From contig CAWAPF010000011.1 of NCBI GenBank assembly GCA_963783895.1, positions 22,135 to 86,134 on the forward strand: a DNA stretch of 64,000 bases. The letters are read 5' to 3'. The notes under the pieces are model-generated. The model had not been told where the DNA came from. It saw only the letters and a program-made list of their open reading frames with translations, and made no database searches. Positions 55,876 through 64,000 of the stretch are shown here, piece after piece (the stretch's first letter is position 1; the number at the start of each line of letters is the position of its first letter). The position numbers and the translations under genes were made by a program. The stretch is from JASBRS01 sp963783895. GTDB lineage: Bacteria; Deinococcota; Deinococci; Deinococcales; Trueperaceae.

Positions 55876-56726
55876 CCGCCCCGGCCTTCCTCCGAAGCAA
55901 GCCGGCCCGGCGCTTCCTCCGCAATCCGGGGACGCTGATCGGCACGGGTCTGTCGATCGCGCTGATCTTGCTGGCGCTGATGGCACCCCTCCTCGCCGGC
56001 GACCCGCTCCACCAGAACCTCTCGGAGCGGCTGCAAGGCCCGAGCGCCCAGCACTGGTTCGGCACCGACCAGCTCGGCCGCGACGTGTGGTCGCGGGTGG
56101 TGTGGGGCTCGCGCATCTCGCTACGCATCGGGTTCGTGGTGGTCGCCGTGTCGCTGTTCACCGGCGGCGTGGTGGGCCTCGCCGCGGGCATGCTGGGCGG
56201 CTTCTGGGACGAGCTCCTCATGCGCGTCACCGACATCTTCCTCGCGTTCCCGGCGCTGATCCTGGCGATGGCGATCTCCGCCGCGCTCGGCCCGAGCCTG
56301 ACCAACGTGATGATCGCGGTGGCGGCGGTGTCGTGGCCCAACTACGCCCGCCTGCTGCGGGCGCAGGTGCTGGCGGTGCGCACGCTCGACTACGTCGAGG
56401 CGTCGCGCGCGCTGGGTGCGGCGAGACTCAGGCAGGCGTTCCTGCACGTGCTGCCCAACACGTTGACGCCGCTGCTGGTGCAGGCGAGCTTCGACATCGG
56501 CAGCGCCATCCTGACCGCGGCGGGCCTCGGGTTCATCGGTTTCGGGGCGCAGCCGCCCACCCCCGAATGGGGAGCGATCGTCTCGGAGACGCGCAACTTC
56601 ATCAACGAGGCGCCGTGGGCGTCGTCGGCGCCGGCCATCGCCATCCTGCTCACGGTGCTGGCGTTCAACCTGCTCGGCGACGGCCTACGCGACGTGCTCG
56701 ACCCGCGCGGTCGGACGCGGCGCTGA
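55872..56726 (+). CDS. Peptide-type ABC transporter permease (DppC-like)
   Basis: 284 residues from the GTG that overlaps the previous stop. F-G-T-D-Q-L-G-R-D-V-W near 66, coupling loop E-A-S-R-A-L-G-A near 176 followed by H-V-L-P-N, and the conserved tail G-D-G-L-R-D-V-L-D-P. As in the first peptide system, no ATPase gene follows, so both probably use ATPases encoded elsewhere. Confidence 0.93.
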   Translation: MTAPAFLRSKPARRFLRNPGTLIGTGLSIALILLALMAPLLAGDPLHQNLSERLQGPSAQHWFGTDQLGRDVWSRVVWGSRISLRIGFVVVAVSLFTGGVVGLAAGMLGGFWDELLMRVTDIFLAFPALILAMAISAALGPSLTNVMIAVAAVSWPNYARLLRAQVLAVRTLDYVEASRALGAARLRQAFLHVLPNTLTPLLVQASFDIGSAILTAAGLGFIGFGAQPPTPEWGAIVSETRNFINEAPWASSAPAIAILLTVLAFNLLGDGLRDVLDPRGRTRR

Positions 56727-56798
56727 TCCACGGCGCAGGCCCGACTCCGGGTGCGACGCGCGTGGCGGGCGGGGGTGCGCCGCGCGCTGCGGGTGCGC

Positions 56799-56804
56799 TA
56801 CCGT
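56799..56804 (+). promoter_or_regulatory. Leaderless-type -10 box of the LuxR-family gene
   Basis: TACCGT fits TANNNT and ends 6 bases before the ATG at 56811. No Shine-Dalgarno is present. It supports the 56811 start. Confidence 0.5.
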
Positions 56805-56810
56805 GGCGCC

Positions 56811-58496
56811 ATGGAGCAGCCGCAGGAGGGGTGGCTCGCCGAGGGGAGGCGGGCGCTTGCCGACGGTCGTTGGCGGCAGGCCGAGGCGGTCTTCGCCCGC
56901 GCCCTCGAGCAGGAGCCCACGGCGCCGGCCCTGGCCGGGTTCGCGGAGGCGGCATGGTGGCTCGGCGACACGGCGGCCGCGGTGGCGCACTTCGAGCGTG
57001 CCCACGCGGCCTACCTGCGCGACGGCGAGCCGGCCGAGGCGGTGATGGCGGCGTTCCAGCTGTACTTCGTGGCGCGCATCAGCCTGGGGCGGCGGGCCGT
57101 CGCGAACGGTTGGCTGCGGCGCGCGGCGCGCCTGGTTGAGGAGCACCGGCTCGAGCCCCTCGACGGCTGGATCCTGCTGCTCACCGCCCATGCGTCGGAC
57201 GACGTCGCGGCGGCCGAGCGGGCGGCGAGGTCCGCCGTCGACATCGCCGTGCGGACCGGCGACCCGGACCTCGAGCTGTGCGCGCGCAGCCAGCTCGGTG
57301 CGTGCCTCGTCGGCATGGGTCGGATCGCCGACGGTGTCGACCTCCTCGACGAGACGATGGCCGGTGCGCTGGCGGGCCAGGGCGAGCGTCTGCAGACGGT
57401 CGTGTATGCGAGCTGCAACACGGTCACGGCCTGCAGCCGGGTGGCGGAGGTGGGTCGGGCCCTGCAGTGGATCCGCGCGGGCCACGCCTTCGCCGAGCGC
57501 TTCGGTTGCCCGCACGTCTTCACGTTGTGCCGCGTCCACCACGCCCGCCTGATGTTCGTCACCGGCGACTGGCGGAGCGCGGACGAGCACTACCTGGCCG
57601 CGCTCCGGACCGGTCGGGACGCCGAGCCGGCGCTGCACGGGATGGCGCTCGCGGGGTTGGCGGAGCTGCGCCTCGCCCAGGGAAGGCTGGAGGAGGCCGA
57701 GGAGCTGGTGCAGGGGTTGGCGGGGCAGGCGGTGGGTGGGCGCGTCCGCGCGGCGCTCCTGCTGGCGCGGGGCCAGAGCGCTGCGGCGGCCGCCGCGATG
57801 GAGGGCGCCGAAGAGGGCGGGGAGGACGATCGGCTGCTCGCCTACACCGCCGGGGCCGCGGCGGGTCTGGAGCGGGCGGCCGCACTGTCGGTGCAGGCCG
57901 CGGCGCTGGCGGCGGCGGGCCGGGGCCGGGAGGCGCTCGCCGTTGCCGATCGACTCGTCGGTCTCGGCGAGGAGACCGGCTGCCAACCGATCGTCGCGCA
58001 GGCCGATCTGGCGCGCGCACGTGCGTTGGCGGCCGCACGCGACCCCGAAGGCGCGATACGGTCCGGGCGGCAGGCGCTGACGCGCTTCGAGCGCCTGCAG
58101 ATGCCGCTGGAGGCGGCGCGCTGCCGGCTCCTTCTCGGCGAGCAGCTGGCCCGGCGAACGCCCGACCTGGCCGCACCGTGGCTCCGGAGCGCCCTGGCCT
58201 CGTTCGAGGACCTCGGCGCGGGGGGCGATGCCGACCGGGCGGCCGCCGTCCTTCGGACGCTGGGGGTGCGGGCGTCGCGCCGCGGGCCCAAGGGCCTCGG
58301 CATGCTGACGAAGCGCGAGCGCGAGGTGCTGGAGCTCCTCGAGCAGGGCCTGTCGAATCCTGCCATCGCCGAGCGCCTGTCCATCTCCCGCCGGACGGTC
58401 GAACATCACGTCCAGAGCGTGTTGTCCAAGCTCGGGGTGAGGAACCGGACCGAGGCCGCCCTGGTCGCGCGCGGCCGCTTACCTAGCCGCGACTAG
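56811..58496 (+). CDS. TPR-containing LuxR-family transcriptional regulator
   Basis: 561 residues. Residues 1-480 are helical, alanine-rich TPR-like repeats (the first near 10-60). The C-terminal 65 residues are a LuxR/GerE helix-turn-helix: L-T-K-R-E-R-E-V-L-E-L-L then L-S-N-P-A-I-A-E-R-L and R-T-V-E-H-H-V. There is no Walker A motif, so it is a MalT/LAL-type C-terminal half without the ATPase. Targets are unknown. ATG 56811 is preferred to the GTG at 56751 because of the TACCGT box. Confidence 0.85.
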   Translation: MEQPQEGWLAEGRRALADGRWRQAEAVFARALEQEPTAPALAGFAEAAWWLGDTAAAVAHFERAHAAYLRDGEPAEAVMAAFQLYFVARISLGRRAVANGWLRRAARLVEEHRLEPLDGWILLLTAHASDDVAAAERAARSAVDIAVRTGDPDLELCARSQLGACLVGMGRIADGVDLLDETMAGALAGQGERLQTVVYASCNTVTACSRVAEVGRALQWIRAGHAFAERFGCPHVFTLCRVHHARLMFVTGDWRSADEHYLAALRTGRDAEPALHGMALAGLAELRLAQGRLEEAEELVQGLAGQAVGGRVRAALLLARGQSAAAAAAMEGAEEGGEDDRLLAYTAGAAAGLERAAALSVQAAALAAAGRGREALAVADRLVGLGEETGCQPIVAQADLARARALAAARDPEGAIRSGRQALTRFERLQMPLEAARCRLLLGEQLARRTPDLAAPWLRSALASFEDLGAGGDADRAAAVLRTLGVRASRRGPKGLGMLTKREREVLELLEQGLSNPAIAERLSISRRTVEHHVQSVLSKLGVRNRTEAALVARGRLPSRD

Positions 58497-58590
58497 GCGA
58501 TCTCACCGATGCTCCGCGACGCTGCGGCGTGGCAGGCTGGACCAGATTCGGCCGTTGGAGCCGACCGTCCTCTCACGAAGGAGGCCCGCC

Positions 58591-59427
58591 ATGACCACGA
58601 CAGCGTCCAGTACGAACCCGGTGCCCGATCCCGCGAAACGGCAGATCCGTGCGACGTGGGCCACCGGCGACTACGGCGCGATCGCCCGCCGCGAATTCTG
58701 GCAGACGGGGGAGCGCCTCGTGCGACGGCTCGACGTGCGTCCAGGGGAGGACGTGCTGGACGTCGCGTGCGGGACCGGGAACGCGGCCCTTCGCGCGGCG
58801 ACCGCGGGCGCCCGCGTTGTCGGGATCGACCTGACCCCGGAACTGTTCGCGACCGGGCGCGCGCTCGCCGCGGAGGCGGGCGTGGAGGTCACCTGGCTCG
58901 AGGGGGACGCCGAGGCCATGCCGGTGGCCGACGCCAGCTTCGACGTGGTGCTGTCGACGTTCGGGTGCATGTTCGCGCCCGGCCATCGCGCCGCTGCCCG
59001 GGAGATCGCGCGCGTCCTGCGACCCGGAGGACGCATGGGGCTGTGCGCGTGGATCCCGACCGGGGCGATGCGGCCGTTCTTCGCCATCCTCGCGCGCTAC
59101 CTGCCGCAGCCTTTCCCCGACGCCCCGGCCCCGCTCCGGTGGGGGACGGAGGAGCACGTGCGCGACCTGTTCGCGGGCACGGGCATGGTGTTGCAGTTCG
59201 AGCGGCAGAGCGTGCCGAGCAGCTACGACTTCCCGTCGATCGACGACGGCGTCGCGTTCTACACGAGCACCTTCGGCCCGTTGATCGTCGCGCGGCGCCT
59301 GACGGAGGCAGACGGCCGCTGGCCGGACCTGCGAGGCGAGCTGGCGGACTTCCTGGCGCACCAGGAACGCGAGCGCCCGAACGCCGAATACCTGGTGACG
59401 CTGGGGCGCCGTCCCTCGGAAGCTTGA
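58591..59427 (+). CDS. SAM-dependent class I methyltransferase
   Basis: 278 residues. Motif I is V-L-D-V-A-C-G-T-G-N near 60, followed by V-V-G-I-D-L-T, then G-D-A-E-A-M-P near 107 and F-D-V-V-L-S near 120, all typical of UbiE/Methyltransf_11/25 proteins. The substrate is unknown. AAGGAGG lies upstream of the ATG. It follows the LuxR-type gene by 94 bases and could be one of its targets (inference). Confidence 0.87.
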   Translation: MTTTASSTNPVPDPAKRQIRATWATGDYGAIARREFWQTGERLVRRLDVRPGEDVLDVACGTGNAALRAATAGARVVGIDLTPELFATGRALAAEAGVEVTWLEGDAEAMPVADASFDVVLSTFGCMFAPGHRAAAREIARVLRPGGRMGLCAWIPTGAMRPFFAILARYLPQPFPDAPAPLRWGTEEHVRDLFAGTGMVLQFERQSVPSSYDFPSIDDGVAFYTSTFGPLIVARRLTEADGRWPDLRGELADFLAHQERERPNAEYLVTLGRRPSEA

Positions 59428-59479
59428 GGGGAGCTGCGCGCACACGCGATCGACCGGGACCCGGCGGGCCGCGCCTCCC

Positions 59480-61001
<1,522 letters not shown>

Positions 61002-61002
<1 letters not shown>

Positions 61003-62027
61003 CAGCCCGCCTCCTCGGCGTCTTGGGCCGGCGGGGCCGCGCGCCGCCGGGTCAGCCGCGTGAAGAGCCCCACGATCCCGCGCGGCATGAACAGGATCGA
61101 CGCCACCAGCACGATGCCGTAGCCGATCAGGTAGCCCTCGGCGAAGGTGCGCCGCAGCGTCTCCTCGACCGCGGAGAGCACGCCGGCGCCCAGGATCGGG
61201 CCCAGCGTGGTGTAGAGCCCACCGAAGATGGGCGTCACCAATGCGAACACCGTGGTCGAGATGGCGAAGGTGCCGTCCGGGATGACGCTCCCCAGCCGCA
61301 TCGCTTCGAGCGCGCCGAGCATGCCGACCAGCGCGCTCGAGAGCACGAACGCCAGCAACTTGGCGCGGGCGGGGCGCACGCCCATCACGGCGGCGACCTC
61401 CTCGTTGGTACGCACGGCCGTGAAAGCGGCCCGGAGCCGGGTGCGCTGCGCCACCGTCGAGACGAGGATCGTCAGGATCAGCAGGCCTCCGTAGACGTAG
61501 AAGTAGGCCTCGTTGCGTTGGAAGGCGATCTCCCAGCGTTGCATCACGCCCGGGACGAAGTGGGGGCGGAAGAGCGGGGGCACGTTGAGGCCGGCCGCGC
61601 CCCCTGCCAGACCGGTGGGCAGTTCCTGGACGACGGCCTTCAGCACCTCGGTGAAGGCGAGGGTGGCGATGGCGAAGTAGATGCCCTTGAGTCGCAGGGT
61701 GACCGAGCCGAGACCGAGGGCCAGCAGCGCCGCTGTGAGCGCGGCGAGCGGGAGCCCTAGTGCCAGGGGGAGGCCGCTCGCCTTGGCGAGGATGGCGGCG
61801 GTGTAGGCGCCGGCGCCGTAGAAAGCGGCGTGGGCGAGCGAGAGCTGGCCGGTGCGGGCCAGCAGGTCCCACGACAGGGCCAGGATGGCGAGGCTGATGG
61901 CGTTGGAGGCGATGGAGAGATAGCTCACCGACGCCTGTGCGAACAGGGCCTTGAGGACGGTCGGTGCCAGCGCCACGGCCGCGGCGAGCAGCAGCGTCCA
62001 CAACAGGTCGGGCAGCGCACGTCTCAT
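61002..62027 (-). CDS. livM: Branched-chain amino acid ABC transporter permease
   Basis: 341 residues. Eight to ten hydrophobic helices; the W-D-L-L-A-R-T-G-Q-L-S-L-A-H-A-A-F motif near 55, G-I-Y-F-A-I-A-T-L-A-F near 115 and A-V-R-T-N-E-E-V-A-A near 205 are LivM features. ATG at 62027 overlaps the livH stop; the longer frame upstream lies inside livH. Confidence 0.94.
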
Positions 62028-62890
62028 GCCGTCCTCCGAGCGCGGACCACCAGCACGATGAAGATGATGGCGAAGAACACCGCGTTGCGCAGCGCGTCGC
62101 CGTTGGGGACGAGGGTCGCCACCAGCGATTCGGAGACCGCGACCGCCAGGGACGCCCACAGGATGCCGCGGATGTTGCCCAGCCCCGCCAGCACCACGAT
62201 GGCGAACGCCTTGAGCGTGAACGCGAAGCCGACGGTGGGGGTGGGCGACTGGATGACGGCGATCATCACGCCGCCGATGCCGGCCAGAAGCGCCGAGAGC
62301 GCGAACGCCACAAGATAGATGCGGTTGACCTCGAGCCCCACCAGGCTGGCGCCGATGCGGTTCTGGGCCACCGCCCGCATCGCGCGGCCGAGCTTGGAGC
62401 GCGCCAGCACGGCATAGAGCGCCAGCACCAGCACCAGCGAGATGAGGAAGCTGCCGAGCGGCACCAGCCCGATGCTGACGCCGCCGATCTGGTAGCCGAT
62501 CGAGCGGTAGGGCACGCCGCTGATGGAGCGCGGGTCGCCACCCCAGATCACCAGCGCCAGGTTCTGCAGCACGATCGACAGGCCGAAGGTGAGGAGCATC
62601 TGGTTGAGCTCCGGGGCCTCCAGCACGTAGCGGATGGTCGTCTGATAGATGACGGCGCCGATGACGAAGAGGGCGGGCGCCACGAAGATAAGCGAGAGCA
62701 GGGGGTCGATCCCGAAGCTCACGAAGAGCTGGTAGGCGAGGAACGCCCCGATCATGAAGAACTCGCCGTGCGCGAAGTTGATCACGCCGATGACGCCGAT
62801 GGCCAGCGCCAGCCCCACCGACACGAGGGCGTAGAGCCCTGCGGCGAGCACGCCGGACACGAGTCCCTGGGCGAGGAGGGTCAGGTCCAC
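62024..62890 (-). CDS. livH: Branched-chain amino acid ABC transporter permease
   Basis: 288 residues with about eight helices. A-I-G-V-I-G-V-I-N-F-A-H-G near 30, A-L-Y-A-V-L-A-R-S-K-L-G-R-A-M-R near 155, and A-V-A-Q-N-R-I-G-A are LivH features. It pairs with LivM. The 103-base gap before it, on the livK side, is GC-rich and has no clear ribosome-binding site beyond GGGAG. Confidence 0.94.
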   Translation of the reverse strand: MDLTLLAQGLVSGVLAAGLYALVSVGLALAIGVIGVINFAHGEFFMIGAFLAYQLFVSFGIDPLLSLIFVAPALFVIGAVIYQTTIRYVLEAPELNQMLLTFGLSIVLQNLALVIWGGDPRSISGVPYRSIGYQIGGVSIGLVPLGSFLISLVLVLALYAVLARSKLGRAMRAVAQNRIGASLVGLEVNRIYLVAFALSALLAGIGGVMIAVIQSPTPTVGFAFTLKAFAIVVLAGLGNIRGILWASLAVAVSESLVATLVPNGDALRNAVFFAIIFIVLVVRARRTA

Positions 62891-62993
62891 GGGAGGGGGG
62901 TGGGGGGAGAGGGTTTCATCAGGATCATGGGCGAATCCGCCCGGAGGCGGTGAGCCGGCCGGGGCCGACCCACCGCTCGGGCCGGACAGGACG

Positions 62994-64000
62994 TCAGTTG
63001 CCCGCCTGGCAGCTCTGCAGAGGCGCGGTGGCCTTGCTGGTGGGCCACACGATCTGGCGCACGCCGTTCTGGTACTGGAAGACCAGCCACATGTCGGAGC
63101 CGAAGCCCTGGTGATGGGTGATCTTGGAGTCGTGGAACTTCCAGGGGCCCATGGGCGACTTGAACGTGAGGCTCTCCATGGCCTTGATGACGGCCTGCTG
63201 GTCGGTGGTTCCCGCCTTGTTGATGCTGTCGGCGTACGACCACAGCTGGGCGTAGGCCAGGGCCGACATGTAGTTGTCGGGCGCCTTGTTGTACATCGCC
63301 TCGAAGCTCTTGGTGAAGGCCATCGCTTCGGGGGTGGGCAGGTTGGGCATGAAGCCGATCAGGCCGGTGACGCACTGGGCCTCGGGGGCCTTGGCGAAGT
63401 CGCTCGGCCATCCCGGAGGCGCCCCGAAGATCTGCTGGGGCGTGTAGTTCAGCTCGCGGGTCTGGCTGATCATCGGCACCACGTCGGAGTCGTAGCCGAT
63501 CCAGTAGAGCATGTCGGCCTTCGTGGCCGCCGCCTTGCTGATGGCGGCGCGGAAGTCGCCGGTGCCGCCGAACAGCGTCGACTTGAAGGCTTCGTTGATG
63601 GTGACCTTCAGACCCGCGGCCTCGAGCAGCTTCTGGGCCTCCTGGGAGCCGGGACCGCCGAAGGCGGAGTCCTCGTGCAGCAGCGCCACGGACTTCACGC
63701 CGCTGTCGGCGATGAAGTTGGTGGAGGCTTCGGTGTTCTGGTAGTCCCAGGGATGCACATGGAAGAACCAGGGCTCGTTGCCGAGGATCTCCTCGATGCC
63801 GTCGAAGTTGTCGATGCCGACGCCCGACACGGCGCCGCCGATCCAGCTCACGATCGGCTGGAAGGTCTTGAACGACTCGGCCAGCGCCAGCGTCACGCCG
63901 GAGCTGTAGCCGCCACCGATGAACTGGACGTTGTCCTCGGTCATGAGCTTCTCGAAGGCCGCCACCGCGACCTTGCCGTTGGCCTGGGTGTCGGCGTAGA
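62994..64000 (-). CDS. livK: Branched-chain amino acid-type ABC transporter substrate-binding protein, partial
   Basis: 335 residues visible; the frame continues past the right edge, so the signal peptide and first ligand strands are missing. Type I periplasmic-binding fold: F-I-G-G-G-Y-S-S-G near 30 from the cut, the S-V-A-L-L-H-E-D-S-A-F-G-G segment, D-M-L-Y-W-I-G-Y-D, and Y-A-D-S near the C-terminus; two cysteines near the end may pair. It feeds LivHMGF. Ligands of the family include branched-chain amino acids, amides and urea. Confidence 0.92.
   Translation of the reverse strand, partial: YADTQANGKVAVAAFEKLMTEDNVQFIGGGYSSGVTLALAESFKTFQPIVSWIGGAVSGVGIDNFDGIEEILGNEPWFFHVHPWDYQNTEASTNFIADSGVKSVALLHEDSAFGGPGSQEAQKLLEAAGLKVTINEAFKSTLFGGTGDFRAAISKAAATKADMLYWIGYDSDVVPMISQTRELNYTPQQIFGAPPGWPSDFAKAPEAQCVTGLIGFMPNLPTPEAMAFTKSFEAMYNKAPDNYMSALAYAQLWSYADSINKAGTTDQQAVIKAMESLTFKSPMGPWKFHDSKITHHQGFGSDMWLVFQYQNGVRQIVWPTSKATAPLQSCQAGN

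Overview
The window is about 70% GC by eye and reads as one stretch of bacterial chromosome. It has no rRNA, tRNA, CRISPR array, insertion sequence or prophage that I can see. Three things point to the Deinococcota, perhaps a Trueperaceae-like member (an inference, not proven): Sec signal peptides of the binding proteins end in A-Q with no lipobox cysteine; several genes have a TANNNT box 6-7 bases before the start codon, as in Deinococcus leaderless genes; and the phosphonate-type, peptide, sugar, TRAP and branched-chain importers are abundant. The cell is probably an aerobic or facultative heterotroph living on peptides, amino acids, sugars and organic acids.

Layout. 1-235: end of a histidine kinase. 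266-1645: divergent dcd and coaX. 1720-5127: SPFH protein, secreted alpha/beta hydrolase, ribbon-helix-helix protein and PH-like membrane protein. 5129-9001: small secreted/outer-membrane protein and a PhnCDE-type importer. 9266-12418: TRAP transporter, with the binding protein facing its two membrane subunits. 12584-17816: alaS, HAD, ruvX, mltG operon. 17937-20157: MFS, DinB-like and unknown genes. 20415-25679: large multi-sensor GGDEF-EAL protein.

25738-35793 is the most interesting block: a LacI regulator with a perfect operator, a sugar ABC importer without ATPase, an L-fucose/L-arabinose isomerase-family protein, a PfkB kinase resembling sulfofructose kinase YihV, a LacD/YihT-type class I aldolase and two Gfo/Idh/MocA oxidoreductases. 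The last six genes overlap or almost touch. Together they describe import, isomerisation, phosphorylation and aldol cleavage of a sugar. The best-fitting hypothesis is sulfoquinovose or a related sulfosugar degraded by a sulfo-EMP-like route, with an NAD-dependent oxidoreductase-type glycosidase as the entry enzyme.

35756-45026 (all minus): a membrane-embedded spermidine synthase-like protein; an Lrp-type regulator in one operon with a peptide importer; and a D-cysteine desulfhydrase, racemase, D-2-hydroxyacid dehydrogenase operon whose promoter shares an 11-base element with the Lrp promoter. 45179-49155: deoC, GNAT and a double-domain ALDH16-type aldehyde dehydrogenase (deoxyribose to acetaldehyde to acetate). 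49166-50414: stress-type YqjD/YqjE-like and CsbD proteins. 50870-56726: kbl-tdh threonine degradation and a second peptide importer. 56811-59427: LuxR-type regulator and methyltransferase. 59480-64000: Liv branched-chain amino acid importer, cut at the right edge.

Five genes (dctP, alaS, DinB-like, hydroxyacid dehydrogenase, GNAT) each need a one-base correction to give a family-length protein. In an assembly this pattern is more likely indel error than real gene decay. Database identities were not checked; family calls come from reading the translations.
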